Shown here piece after piece: positions 17,853-29,910 of a stretch of 52,700 bases of DNA. Both the position numbers and the translations under genes were made by a program. Under the pieces are notes generated by a model that did not search any database, was not told the DNA's origin, and saw only the letters and a list, made by a program, of their open reading frames with translations. The first letter of the stretch is position 1. Each line of letters begins with the position of its first letter. Source of the DNA: Nitrosomonas nitrosa (GTDB taxonomy: Bacteria; Pseudomonadota; Gammaproteobacteria; Burkholderiales; Nitrosomonadaceae). Location: contig NZ_QAOO01000020.1 of assembly GCF_003051105.1 (NCBI RefSeq), forward strand, positions 1-52,700, read 5' to 3'.

Positions 17853-20800
17853 TTATGTTTGTTTCTGAAGAGAAGTCATCTGATATTGAGTGGATAGGGA
17901 GCGTTGATCGGCTATCAATCCCGTAATCAATAAAAAGTAGAATAAGAAAGTAAGCCGCGGTTCATCGTTCCAGCTATTTAATATCCCAAGCATTAGTAAG
18001 GCAATAAACGAGGCGAATAGCGTAATACTGAAAGAATCACGTTGACGAGCATTAAACAGGCAGCGGATAAGCGTATAAATAATCAGTATCGTAAAACAAA
18101 TCAGCCCAATCCAGCCTTGTTCAAACAAAATACTCAAATAAAGGTTTTCAATATGCCATGGCAAATGATGATTGGTCGAAAAAAACCAATGATGCATTCC
18201 ATTTGAAAAATGGCCATTTTGTATCAAATTGCGACCTATTTCATCATATAAAGCTACATTATCAATATCTACCAGCGTTCCATGCCGATCGTTAAAAAGC
18301 GAAAGTTTTACCGGACGCTGAAACGGCATCCAAGAAGAAAGAAAATCTTTAGTATCAATCTGTAACTTGTACTGTGTCCACTCTCCACCAGGCTCACTAA
18401 TCCGAAGTGGTTTTGTTACACAAGTATATGAATGAAGAAGCGATTTCTCGCATACTGTCATAGTCAGAGCAGCATTATCAGATTGACTGAGCAAGTCTAT
18501 TGTCAGCGTGTATTTCTGCCCGGGCCTAACGTTTACTGATTGCTCGAGGTACGTCAGATCACCACTTCCAAGGCGCAGGATAGTATTGTTGTTTTCTGTG
18601 ATAAAACGATACGTGGTGAAGCGCGAAGCTACTTCTGCACCCCAATAATATGCTGAAGGAAAGGTGCCCAGGCCGACGCCAAATAGTGCCGCATCACGAA
18701 GCTGAAAAATACGAATGGCCTCCTGCCAATGATCAGTGCGCTTGATCATATCTCTTTCGAATGCCGCCCAGCGGGATTGGCTATATCCACCCTGTGCTAT
18801 TGGCCATGCAACAGCCAATGCGGCTATCGTTAACAGCGATATAGCCGATATATTCACCAGCCGTTGCGTCCTGCCTCGTAGCGAAAGCCACATAAATCCC
18901 AGCAATACGATAAATGTCACTACTGCAAACGCAATTTGTCCGCCACGCGAAAACGTGACCATGATGCTGTAAGCCCCCAAACCATATAAAACGATGGCAA
19001 ACGCTGTTACCCACACCTTCCGCTGCAGCCACGCCCATAGCACTACAAACGGTAATGCGGCTGCCAGATAACTCTCGATATAGGCCCCGCCAACATGCAT
19101 GCCATGGAAGGAACCCGTAATACGATAATCATTTTGGAAGTTAAAGAGTCCAGAAAAGGTAGCCCTTTCCCACAACACGTACCCTACCTCTAGGGTTAAC
19201 CCTAACACCATCCCCCAAGTAAGTTTATGTACCGCACACGAAGGTTTAGACCAGGCATGCACTAATAACGGCATGAAGGCCAAAGAGAACAATAAGCCCT
19301 TGGCTACACGTAATCCGTTATAAGAACTGTAGTAGCTAGTAAATGCATTATGATCGAGTGGCGCCAATGGCCAGATGCCAAATCCTAAGCTGATGAGTGC
19401 CGATATGATAAATAACATCATTAGCATGCTCACGGGTAGGCCTAAAATCGACCAGATGGATTGGCCTGAATACAGGCGCAAATAACCCACACTGATGGTT
19501 GCTAACAGCAAAGTATCAAATTCCGTCCAAAATAAACGGCCACTCCAGGGCGATAAATCCAGCACGGGCAGTAAAGCGAGCACCCATACCAACCACAAAT
19601 CCGGGCGCCACCAAAGCAGGACTACATAGCTCACTAACCATAGTAAAGTCCAGGTTGCTCCCAGTGGATGGGTAAAAGCCGCGAATCCTGCTATAACCAA
19701 CGCAAGCAAACCGAATACGGTCAACCATAACGGCCGTCTAACGCACTGTTGATCTGAATGATTATGCTGGACGGTAAATGTTGCATAGCGATCAATCTGA
19801 TGAATCGCTTCAGCTTGCGCTACTGATTTTGTAGCACTGACTTCATTTTCTATTTGGTTATTATCTGAGGCAGTATTGGCAATCGGCTTACCACCACTGA
19901 CTTTAGTAATAAATAGCATGTTCAACAATCGATACGCCAGTATTGCCGATACTGCTGCAATCAAAATATTGGTAGGATCAGGGTGTGTCCTTTGCACGAG
20001 AAGCTTACCCATTTCGATGATACAAGCAAGTAAACCTGCAGCTAGACCTGGTAACAGGGTGCTCCCGCGAACGAGATCAATCGACCATACCCCCCAACGC
20101 CATAACCAGAAGAAAATACCAACCGGTGCATAGATCCCTGCTTGAAATAACAGACTGATAAGCGCCCTTTGTTCTGACGTGTAATAGTGATAATAAAAAG
20201 GAAGGAAACGAATCTCGTCAAGACGGTCAATGGCATCCGATATGCTGTACCAATCGCCAGAAAACCAGTGGCTTACCAAAGCGAGCAAACACAAATAAGG
20301 TAAGATCCCAATTAAAACTATCCCGCGAGTATATTGACGTATCCAGCGCCAGTCGATTTCCGAGATGAATCGCATCAGACTTGCGCCTAGCATCATCCCG
20401 ATTGCACGAGAAACGATTGATGCTCCTTGGCTAACCCCGGAAGCTATCGCAAACTGTAGCCCCTCGATCAAAATGCCTAACATGGCCCCAGTAATAGCAG
20501 CAAGAAAAAGCGGTGCATGCGGCAATGATCGAAACAGAAGTATGGCCAAAGGCATGACTGCCAATACCTCGGGAATGAGTTTCCACATACAGCCGCTTCC
20601 GCAAAGGGGTGCAAATAGTAATCCTATATGGCCCGATAACCATTTCCCCTCATATTCGTCGAGTGACAACAAAAAATCATAGGGAAATAAGCTCAGAAGC
20701 AAATAAGCCAACCCATAGATCAATAAAATAGCGTGACGTGCTTGTTCGCCACCAATATAAATCGTACTGACAAGTTGAACAGTGCGCCGACCTGCCACAA

Positions 20801-21254
20801 GCCATAAGACGATACCTAGCACCGCACCTAGAATTTCAGCATATAAATCATTCAACGAAACCGTTCGAGGAGCGAAGAATTGCTGAGTAAATTCGATGCT
20901 TACTGCGATCGCAATCGAAAATAATAGTGCCACCATCGAACCAATAATGCGTACCCACTGATGTCGACGCCGACCTGCCAGAAAACCACATAGCAGAAAA
21001 CCAAGTGGAATATATAGCAATAGATTGGCTACTAAATCCGCACGGTTTGCAACGCCTAGATTTAGAAATGGGATATGAGGAAAGTTCGTCCACGCATCAT
21101 CAAACGTAAGATCATTCCGCGTGAAAGGTAACAAGCTGCCATAGATCACCAGGATCAAATAGCCGATCACCAGGTAAATCGATATACCCCGATTTTCGGT
21201 AGCACTTCCAGCTGCATCGCGAATAGAATAACGAGACGATATAGGTGATCGCAA
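17853..21254 (-). CDS. Triple-VanZ / O-antigen-ligase fusion protein with an inserted carbohydrate-binding-like domain
   Basis: This 1133-residue membrane protein is built in layers. Three VanZ-like units fill about residues 25-450, each with an acidic helix: SIEFTQQFFAPRTVSLND, then LIEGLQFAIASGVSQGAS, then IIEMGKLLVQRTHPDPTN. A linker near 450-515 is polar. A Wzy_C/O-antigen-ligase domain follows, with VTFSRGGQIAF and FGVGLGTFPSAYYWGAE at about 860. Where ligases normally go straight on to the His loop, about 160 residues of beta-rich, jelly-roll-like sequence are inserted (residues about 868-1030; VNVRPGQKYTLTIDLLSQSD, VDIDNVALYDE). The ligase then resumes at HIENLYLSILFEQGWIGL. It presumably acts on surface-glycan polymerisation or ligation, with the insert binding sugar in the periplasm. 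Confidence 0.8.
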   Translation of the reverse strand: MRSPISSRYSIRDAAGSATENRGISIYLVIGYLILVIYGSLLPFTRNDLTFDDAWTNFPHIPFLNLGVANRADLVANLLLYIPLGFLLCGFLAGRRRHQWVRIIGSMVALLFSIAIAVSIEFTQQFFAPRTVSLNDLYAEILGAVLGIVLWLVAGRRTVQLVSTIYIGGEQARHAILLIYGLAYLLLSLFPYDFLLSLDEYEGKWLSGHIGLLFAPLCGSGCMWKLIPEVLAVMPLAILLFRSLPHAPLFLAAITGAMLGILIEGLQFAIASGVSQGASIVSRAIGMMLGASLMRFISEIDWRWIRQYTRGIVLIGILPYLCLLALVSHWFSGDWYSISDAIDRLDEIRFLPFYYHYYTSEQRALISLLFQAGIYAPVGIFFWLWRWGVWSIDLVRGSTLLPGLAAGLLACIIEMGKLLVQRTHPDPTNILIAAVSAILAYRLLNMLFITKVSGGKPIANTASDNNQIENEVSATKSVAQAEAIHQIDRYATFTVQHNHSDQQCVRRPLWLTVFGLLALVIAGFAAFTHPLGATWTLLWLVSYVVLLWWRPDLWLVWVLALLPVLDLSPWSGRLFWTEFDTLLLATISVGYLRLYSGQSIWSILGLPVSMLMMLFIISALISLGFGIWPLAPLDHNAFTSYYSSYNGLRVAKGLLFSLAFMPLLVHAWSKPSCAVHKLTWGMVLGLTLEVGYVLWERATFSGLFNFQNDYRITGSFHGMHVGGAYIESYLAAALPFVVLWAWLQRKVWVTAFAIVLYGLGAYSIMVTFSRGGQIAFAVVTFIVLLGFMWLSLRGRTQRLVNISAISLLTIAALAVAWPIAQGGYSQSRWAAFERDMIKRTDHWQEAIRIFQLRDAALFGVGLGTFPSAYYWGAEVASRFTTYRFITENNNTILRLGSGDLTYLEQSVNVRPGQKYTLTIDLLSQSDNAALTMTVCEKSLLHSYTCVTKPLRISEPGGEWTQYKLQIDTKDFLSSWMPFQRPVKLSLFNDRHGTLVDIDNVALYDEIGRNLIQNGHFSNGMHHWFFSTNHHLPWHIENLYLSILFEQGWIGLICFTILIIYTLIRCLFNARQRDSFSITLFASFIALLMLGILNSWNDEPRLTFLFYFLLITGLIADQRSLSTQYQMTSLQKQT

Positions 21255-21380
21255 TTATCGCTCCCTTATCTCTGATTTATACTCAAGGAATGGGCGATCA
21301 ATGAAGTGCACGGCATGATCAGCACGTGAATGTACCAGCTACACTGATCATATCGTTATTGCACCTAATTGTCCGATGCA

Positions 21381-22739
21381 TTATGGCATAACCTTTGGCT
21401 TTATCTCCAGCTGAGGTAACCAATTTACCGACCCAGGATAAGCATAGGCACCAAAGCGTTGATCACTCGAATGACCATCGAAATCCTGATTCCAATCAGG
21501 ATACACGCTTGCTTTTGAACGATCGATTTTGATTTGATTCATTGTCTGAATCTGTGGCGTGAGATTCATCTGTCCGGGTGGCCGGAAAGGTTGCACGAGG
21601 TAGTTTTGTGCAGCCTGATAACTTCTTAGGAAGTTATTATCATCATGATGAGTGGCAATACCTGTCAGGGGTCTTTGCGCAAAAATGGCATTATTAGCAA
21701 TCCATTGAGGAAATGAAACTACTTTGTGCCTGTTCGCAAGATGGATCCCGCTGCCGGCAACAAATACTGTATTGAAAAAAATGCTTACCTTCCGGGGATT
21801 ATCTTTGTGCGGTTGAATGCGTATGCCATTACCCAGGTGATTGACAAAAATATTGTTGTATAACGCTATATTCCCTTCGCCCTGAAATAACGACTCATAG
21901 GGATTTTGGTAGAAGAAATTGCCATAAATCAGATACTGGTCATTCTGCCCTGCTCCCGAAAGAGGCCAGTGTCCCACTAACACATTAGGGCGAGCCATTT
22001 TCTTCACACCATTGTTAGCGGCTTTACTGAACACATTATGCCTGATGATGGTTTTACTCGCATCACCCGGCATTTCTGACAAGGTTGGGCGTGATTGTTG
22101 ATGCGTGATTCGCAGATTGTACCCCAAGGTATCGATAACGAGATTATGTTCGATCAACCCTGCCACAAAGGGAGCGCGCCCATCCGAATCTCCCAGGTAA
22201 ATCCCCGTGCCTGCTCCACTTATGACATTGTCGCGAATGACCCAATGCCACGCAGGGCATTTAGTGGAAATGGCCACGATTTGCTGGTTATGGTCATGTC
22301 GGCGAATAAATAGCTTTTCAAGCGTAATGTGGTGCGCCCAGTCTGCATGGCCTTCACATTTCACTCCATCGACAGGCAAGCCTTGCCCATTGATCTCCAA
22401 ATCGCGTATCACGACATGGCGCGCATTAACGATACTGATCGTATTATGGCCTGACCGCCCTACAAAGATTGCGCGTGACCCATTCTCCGGACCAGAAATG
22501 GTAATAGGGGCGCTCTTACTTCCTTGCAAATGATGAATGGGCAAGCCATGTCTATACACACCAGGCATGAGCTGCAAATGATCACCAGCCTGCAAACTCC
22601 TCAATTTAGCCAGATAGGTATCCGGAGATTCAATATAAGTTTGTCCAGCGAATACCGGCAATGCAATCATCACGAAAGAAAATCCTACTGCCAACCGTCT
22701 AATGCTGAGTTGCCTACAAACACAGTCAATTCGGTTCAT
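21381..22739 (-). CDS. Secreted right-handed parallel beta-helix protein (polysaccharide-lyase-like)
   Basis: From the ATG at 22739 (MNRIDCVCR) a signal peptide runs to PVFAGQ. The mature protein starts with the YIESPDTYLAKLRSLQAGD pattern seen in chondroitinase-B/alginate-lyase-like proteins. It then passes through beta-helix coils (ITISGPENGSRAIFVG, HVVIRDLEINGQG, WVIRDNVISGAGTGIYLGD, NIALYNNIFVNHLGNGIRI). Catalytic residues cannot be assigned. It heads the minus-strand polysaccharide cluster, so cutting or modifying the exported glycan is a reasonable role. An upstream Met at 22760 is an alternative start. Confidence 0.78.
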   Translation of the reverse strand: MNRIDCVCRQLSIRRLAVGFSFVMIALPVFAGQTYIESPDTYLAKLRSLQAGDHLQLMPGVYRHGLPIHHLQGSKSAPITISGPENGSRAIFVGRSGHNTISIVNARHVVIRDLEINGQGLPVDGVKCEGHADWAHHITLEKLFIRRHDHNQQIVAISTKCPAWHWVIRDNVISGAGTGIYLGDSDGRAPFVAGLIEHNLVIDTLGYNLRITHQQSRPTLSEMPGDASKTIIRHNVFSKAANNGVKKMARPNVLVGHWPLSGAGQNDQYLIYGNFFYQNPYESLFQGEGNIALYNNIFVNHLGNGIRIQPHKDNPRKVSIFFNTVFVAGSGIHLANRHKVVSFPQWIANNAIFAQRPLTGIATHHDDNNFLRSYQAAQNYLVQPFRPPGQMNLTPQIQTMNQIKIDRSKASVYPDWNQDFDGHSSDQRFGAYAYPGSVNWLPQLEIKPKVMP

Positions 22740-22760
22740 AGTGAGCCCCAAAGCTATCAT

Positions 22761-23079
22761 TTGTTGCCTAAAAATAAAACAAGCTATAAACGAGTTGATG
22801 GCTTATTCTCTTCACCCGCTTGAAAGACGCCATGGCGCGTACCCAAATCGTCCTGATACAGATATATCTTGTTCTTCGGCGCCCTCAATCGGCGCCTCCG
22901 AGCATCATCTGCCTTGTTTTGCATTCGGCCGACGTACGCTCTGCTCTGCTCTGCTCTGCTCAAGTCAGGATTCCAGGTTGAACTATATTATCACCACAAT
23001 TTATCATATCGAAGTTTGCTTGTCTGACAGTAGCGTAAAATATGATCTATCTTTTCGATAAACGTAAGGTTGCCTAATT
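22761..23079. other. Intergenic region between divergent beta-helix and hemJ genes
   Basis: This region of about 320 bases holds the pentanucleotide repeat at 22938-22961 and a GGCGCC...GGCGCC pair near 22877-22899. A frame of about 119 codons crosses it on the plus strand, but its composition is not protein-like. hemJ has AAGG about ten bases before its ATG. Confidence 0.4.
22938..22961 (+). repeat. Pentanucleotide tandem repeat (GCTCT)n, almost five copies
   Basis: 24 bases are an uninterrupted GCTCT repeat. Slippage in multiples of five bases would be expected. It lies about 120 bases upstream of hemJ and about 200 bases upstream of the beta-helix gene, so it could alter promoter spacing. 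Confidence 0.85.
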
Positions 23080-23493
23080 ATGCTCTGGATTAAATCAATA
23101 CATATTATTTTTATGGTCACTTGGTTCGCAGGCTTGTTTTATTTACCACGGCTGTTTGTTTATCATGCCATGTGTACCGATCAGGCAGGCATTGATCGTT
23201 TCAAAGTAATGGAGCGTAAACTCTATTACGGCATCATGACGCCTGGCGCACTGTTGACGATCATTTTCGGAACCTGGTTATGGCTTGGATACGGTTTCTC
23301 AGGTTTGTGGCTGTATGTAAAGCTCGCTTTGGTCATTCTGCTAATCGCATATCACATTTATTGTGGCAAGTTGTTACTCGATTTCAAACATGACCGCAAC
23401 CGACATAGCCATGTTTATTATCGTTGGTTCAATGAAATCCCGGTTATTATTCTATTTGCAGTCGTTATCCTCGTCGTGGTCAAGCCCTGGTAA
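23080..23493 (+). CDS. hemJ: Protoporphyrinogen IX oxidase HemJ
   Basis: HemJ oxidises protoporphyrinogen IX to protoporphyrin IX, the penultimate step of haem synthesis, in the inner membrane. The 137-residue product has four membrane segments. It opens with the family signature MLWIKSIHIIFMVTWFAGLF, followed by YLPRLFVYH; these contain the conserved His residues thought to bind haem. VKLALVILLIAYHIYCGKLL and the FNEIPVIILFAVVILVVVKPW-like C-terminal helix also fit. It is a single gene convergent with def. Confidence 0.88.
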   Translation: MLWIKSIHIIFMVTWFAGLFYLPRLFVYHAMCTDQAGIDRFKVMERKLYYGIMTPGALLTIIFGTWLWLGYGFSGLWLYVKLALVILLIAYHIYCGKLLLDFKHDRNRHSHVYYRWFNEIPVIILFAVVILVVVKPW

Positions 23494-23516
23494 TTGAGTA
23501 GATCCAAGAATGGAAT

Positions 23517-24050
23517 TTATTCATCCATGACCTCTTCACCCGGAAACAACACATCAGTGAAACCGAAAGTGCGAAAATCGGTAATGCGCATGGGGTAGAG
23601 TATGCCTTGCAGGTGATCGCACTCATGTTGTACCACGCGTGCATGAAACCCCTCCACACTCCGATCGATGACATGACCAAATTGATCCACTCCCTGATAC
23701 CGCAGCTGTGTATAGCGTGGCACCCTACCGCGCAGTCCTGGAACACTCAAGCAGCCTTCCCAGTCTTCTTCCATCTTTTTCGTTAATGGGGTCAAAACTG
23801 GGTTGATCAAAATGGTGAAGGGCACGGTCTCCGCTTTTGGATAGCGAGGGTTATAGCTCACCCCGAAAATGACCACTTGCAGATCAACGCCTATTTGTGG
23901 TGCAGCCAAACCCGCCCCATTGAGCGCTGCCATCGTATCCTGCATATCTTGAATCAGTCCATCGAGCTCGGGCGTATTGAATTTGTTCACTTTCTTAGCG
24001 ACTTGCAGCAGACGAGGGTCGCCCATTTTCAAAACAGTTCTAATCGTCAT
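23517..24050 (-). CDS. def: Peptide deformylase
   Basis: This enzyme removes the N-formyl group from new polypeptides. The 177-residue protein has all three family motifs: [11 protein letters not shown] (motif I, about residues 46-56), EGCLSVPG (motif II, metal-binding Cys) and QHECDHLQG (motif III, HExxH). The ATG overlaps the end of the MTI phosphorylase gene by 11 bases, so translation is probably coupled. It is the last gene of the ligA-hpt-MTIP-def run. An acidic tail (FPGEEVMDE) ends it. Confidence 0.95.
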   Translation of the reverse strand: MTIRTVLKMGDPRLLQVAKKVNKFNTPELDGLIQDMQDTMAALNGAGLAAPQIGVDLQVVIFGVSYNPRYPKAETVPFTILINPVLTPLTKKMEEDWEGCLSVPGLRGRVPRYTQLRYQGVDQFGHVIDRSVEGFHARVVQHECDHLQGILYPMRITDFRTFGFTDVLFPGEEVMDE

Positions 24051-24786
24051 TTATTATTACCAAATGTTCCAATATATTTCTCACACTTTCCATAGCTTTA
24101 TCCAAAACAGCATAAACCTCTTCCAACGGAATTGCACGTATACTCGCACCCCGACCGGCTGCATGATTGGCCACTGCCGCGATTGCCGCATAGGAAAGCC
24201 CCAACTCCCTAGCAAGTACGGCTTCTGGCATACCCGTCATGCCGATCATATCAGCGCCATCTTGCTCTAATCGATTCACTTCGGCCGCCGTTTCGAGCCG
24301 CGGTCCCTGCGTTACAGCATACACCCCGCCATCTATTACGACTTCATTTGCTAGTTTTGCAGCTTTAAACAAATAATCACGCGCTCTCGAACAAAAAGGA
24401 TAAGTAAAATCGGTATAGGTAATGGGCCTATCAGTGTTATCGAAATAGGTAAATTTCCTGCCATAGGTATAATCGATAATTTGATCAGGCACTACGATTT
24501 TCCCTGGCGACAAATCCGATCGTATGCCCCCCACCGATACGACTGCAATCACCCTTTTGGGCTTAAACAAATGGAGAGCCCAAAGATTGGCGCGATAATT
24601 GACAGCGTGAGGCGGTATGGTATGTCCATGACCATGCCGTGCTAAAAACACAATCTCGTGATCTCGAATCTTACCAAATGTCAGTGGGCCCGATGGCTCG
24701 CCATAGGGCGTTCTCACGATCTGTCGATGTGAAATTTCCAAGCAAGGAAGCTTGGTCATCCCGCTCCCCCCAATAATTGCGAGCAT
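24040..24786 (-). CDS. S-methyl-5'-thioinosine (MTA/MTI) phosphorylase
   Basis: This is a purine-nucleoside phosphorylase of the MTAP/PNP family, about 248 residues. It recycles the purine from methylthioadenosine-derived nucleoside. Motifs are [14 protein letters not shown] (phosphate site), [37 protein letters not shown], and [13 protein letters not shown] with [29 protein letters not shown] is the form I associate with bacterial methylthioinosine phosphorylases rather than true MTA phosphorylases. The ATG at 24786 follows GGAG by six bases; the longer GTG start at 24798 is unlikely. Hypoxanthine from this reaction is the substrate of the adjacent hpt. Confidence 0.85.
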   Translation of the reverse strand: MLAIIGGSGMTKLPCLEISHRQIVRTPYGEPSGPLTFGKIRDHEIVFLARHGHGHTIPPHAVNYRANLWALHLFKPKRVIAVVSVGGIRSDLSPGKIVVPDQIIDYTYGRKFTYFDNTDRPITYTDFTYPFCSRARDYLFKAAKLANEVVIDGGVYAVTQGPRLETAAEVNRLEQDGADMIGMTGMPEAVLARELGLSYAAIAAVANHAAGRGASIRAIPLEEVYAVLDKAMESVRNILEHLVIINDD

Positions 24787-24799
24787 ACTTCTCTCCACT

Positions 24800-27440
<2,641 letters not shown>

Positions 27441-27573
27441 TCAAGCTGGAAATGGCATCATTTTTTACCGCTATTCTAGGCGTTTTCCAATCCACCATAC
27501 ACCTAACATCACGATATTCTCAGAACTTATGAATTTCAATCGCACAAAAACACCTGGCGAAATGAGTCATCAC

Positions 27574-27602
27574 TTGACAGCATTATATTCCGAGAGCATT
27601 AT
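27574..27602 (+). promoter_or_regulatory. Candidate promoter of the GMC oxidoreductase-patatin operon
   Basis: TTGACA (27574-27579) is followed after 17 bases by CATTAT (27597-27602). The predicted start, near 27609, leaves about 60 bases of leader before the ATG at 27670. Confidence 0.45.
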
Positions 27603-27669
27603 TTATCTAAGATCATCTATTAAACCCATTGAAATTCTTATCTTTTAATTCTTTTTTGGGAAAAGGGCT

Positions 27670-29877
27670 ATGAGTACATCTTTGACGTTCAAAGAAACCA
27701 TGTCGGGCTACTTCGCTCTCGGAGCAATCGATCCTGCTGCGGGTGTGCAAGAAGGTAAACAAAACGGTACTACACTTGCAATGCACGCTAGGGTTAGTTT
27801 AGATGATCTGGATCGCTTCCTGAGCGACCCAACTCACTTAGGCTCATTAACCGGGACAATAGACTTCCCCCCCCTGGGAATGGGTATCGTAGCAAATAGC
27901 GGGGTTTTCAATTTATTCAAGCCCACTGATGATCCCGATACGACTTATATGGTCTACGAATTAGCTTTCCAGCATGAAGGAAAAGATTACTATTTAGCTG
28001 GCCACAAGAATGTGAGGGATGATCATGGTTTTGATCTCTGGTCTGATACCACCACCCTATACACTTGTTTATATCAAGGGAAAAACAAACAAGGTCCGAT
28101 TGTGGGAGCAGGCATTCTGACACTGGGTGTCAAGCAATTGACTGATCTGCTTTCGACCATCGAAGTGCCAGGCGCAGCGAGTCTCGCTGAAAAAACGCGG
28201 GCGATTGAAAAATTTGGTGCCTTCTTTGCAGGTAAGTTATGGGATAGCTATGTCATCCCAAAATTTGGCAAGCAGATCATCGATAAATCCCATGACGAAA
28301 CGCTGCACTACGATGTCATTGTGATTGGCAGCGGTTTTGGGGGGGCGATTACAGGCTGCAGGCTAGCAGAAAAAGGATTGAAAGTTTGTATTCTCGAACG
28401 AGGTCGGCGTTGGGAAGTCAAGGATTATCCGCGCGATCCAAAAGATGCCTGGTGGTGGTCCAACGAGAAACCCGCAGAATTAAATGGCTGGATTGATATC
28501 CGCGCCTATCCAGATATGGCTGTCGCGCAATGCAGTGGTGTCGGCGGTGGTTCATTGATATACGCTAATATTTTTGTTGAAGCTGAACCCTTTGTTTTCG
28601 AATCCGATTGGCCTAAGGAAATCACCTATCAATCCTTAAAACCGTATTATGAAAAAACTGGCAAAATGCTCAATGTGCAGGAAGTGCCCGATAATCAGTG
28701 GCCCGCCAAGATGAAACTGATGAAAGAGGCTGCCGATAAAGGTGGCTATGGTGACCGCTTTCGTAAAATACCGCTGGCAGTCACCTTTGATCCTGAATTT
28801 AGCTACGATCGCCCAGATGCTTTCGGTGACCAACACACCAAATACCATATCAATGCATTTGGTCAAGAACAAGGAACCTGTGTTCATTGCGGCAATTGCG
28901 ATATCGGTTGCCAAGTCAAAGCACGCAACACACTGGATTTGAATTACATCCCGCTTGCCGAACAGCATGGCGCAATAGTCAAACCACTCCACTTGGTGCA
29001 ACGCATCACCCCTCTGCAAAATGGCCAAGGTTATCGCGTTGATTTCAATGTCATCGATATTGACAGGCATAAACTGTCACCCGGCTTTCTGAACGCCAAG
29101 AAAGTGATCGTAGCAGCCGGCACCATGGGTACCAATGAATTACTGCTACGATGTCGTGATCAATACGGTACACTCCCTAATCTCAGCCCGGTCCTTGGAA
29201 CAGGCTGGAGCTCAAACGGTGATTTCCTGACACCCGCAATCTACCCGAACCGCGATATCTCGCCCACTCATGGACCTACGATCACCAGTGCCATCGATTT
29301 TCTGGATGGCTCCTTCAAAGGACAACGATTCTGGGTGCAAGATGGGGGGTTCCCGAATCTGATGAAAGATGCGGTCACTGGCTTGAGCAAGGATCATCAC
29401 TATGGGCACTTCTTCAGTACATTACAAACGCTAGTTAAAAATAAAAGCCCGTTATCATCCATCATGCCCTGGTTTGGGCAAGCTGTTGACGCTTCAGATG
29501 GCGTGTTAAAGCTTTCACGAAGCTGGATCCCCCCTTTCCGCCATAAAATGCATCTCGATTGGAATATCAAGAAATCTGAAAAGACTGTCCAGGCATTAAT
29601 CGATATGCACGTACAACTTTCCAAGGTAACAGGGGGCGAAGCCAAGGTTCCCCTGACGTGGTCCGTCCTAAAAAATTTGATCACACCCCATCCGCTAGGA
29701 GGGTGCCGTATGGGTACAAGCAGTATGGATGGTGTAGTCGACCATAAAGGAGAAGTATTCGGCCATCCAGGCCTGTACATCGCTGATGGTTCTATCATTC
29801 CTAGAGCGGTTGGACTGAACCCTTCGCGCACGATTGCCGCGCTTGCGGAGCGTATTGCTGAGTTGATCAACCCTTGA
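27670..29877 (+). CDS. GMC-family FAD oxidoreductase (cholesterol-oxidase-like) with an N-terminal accessory domain
   Basis: This 735-residue protein has two parts. Residues 1-200 form an accessory domain (LTFKETMSGYFALG, LDDLDRFLSDPTH, SLTGTIDFPPLG, DDHGFDLWSD, EKFGAFFAGKLWDSYV) that recurs in the patatin protein at the operon's end. From about 214 comes the FAD Rossmann motif VIVIGSGFGGAITGCRLAE, then CSGVGGGSLIYANIFVEAEP. The cysteine cluster CVHCGNCDIGCQVKARNT lies near 405, and the C-terminal active-site region is HPLGGCRMGTS (about 673) with GLNPSRTIAALAERI. This order resembles class I cholesterol oxidases and related bacterial GMC dehydrogenases that oxidise a lipid alcohol. No signal peptide is seen. 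It is the first gene of a four-gene operon; its substrate is unknown. Confidence 0.85.
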   Translation: MSTSLTFKETMSGYFALGAIDPAAGVQEGKQNGTTLAMHARVSLDDLDRFLSDPTHLGSLTGTIDFPPLGMGIVANSGVFNLFKPTDDPDTTYMVYELAFQHEGKDYYLAGHKNVRDDHGFDLWSDTTTLYTCLYQGKNKQGPIVGAGILTLGVKQLTDLLSTIEVPGAASLAEKTRAIEKFGAFFAGKLWDSYVIPKFGKQIIDKSHDETLHYDVIVIGSGFGGAITGCRLAEKGLKVCILERGRRWEVKDYPRDPKDAWWWSNEKPAELNGWIDIRAYPDMAVAQCSGVGGGSLIYANIFVEAEPFVFESDWPKEITYQSLKPYYEKTGKMLNVQEVPDNQWPAKMKLMKEAADKGGYGDRFRKIPLAVTFDPEFSYDRPDAFGDQHTKYHINAFGQEQGTCVHCGNCDIGCQVKARNTLDLNYIPLAEQHGAIVKPLHLVQRITPLQNGQGYRVDFNVIDIDRHKLSPGFLNAKKVIVAAGTMGTNELLLRCRDQYGTLPNLSPVLGTGWSSNGDFLTPAIYPNRDISPTHGPTITSAIDFLDGSFKGQRFWVQDGGFPNLMKDAVTGLSKDHHYGHFFSTLQTLVKNKSPLSSIMPWFGQAVDASDGVLKLSRSWIPPFRHKMHLDWNIKKSEKTVQALIDMHVQLSKVTGGEAKVPLTWSVLKNLITPHPLGGCRMGTSSMDGVVDHKGEVFGHPGLYIADGSIIPRAVGLNPSRTIAALAERIAELINP

Positions 29878-29910
29878 TGTATTAACGACCTAAACTTGAA
29901 GGAATACTCC

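Noticed and set aside
22702..23061. 119-codon plus-strand ORF in the beta-helix/hemJ spacer
   Set aside because: Odd composition, runs through the pentanucleotide repeat, no ribosome site and no family-like pattern.
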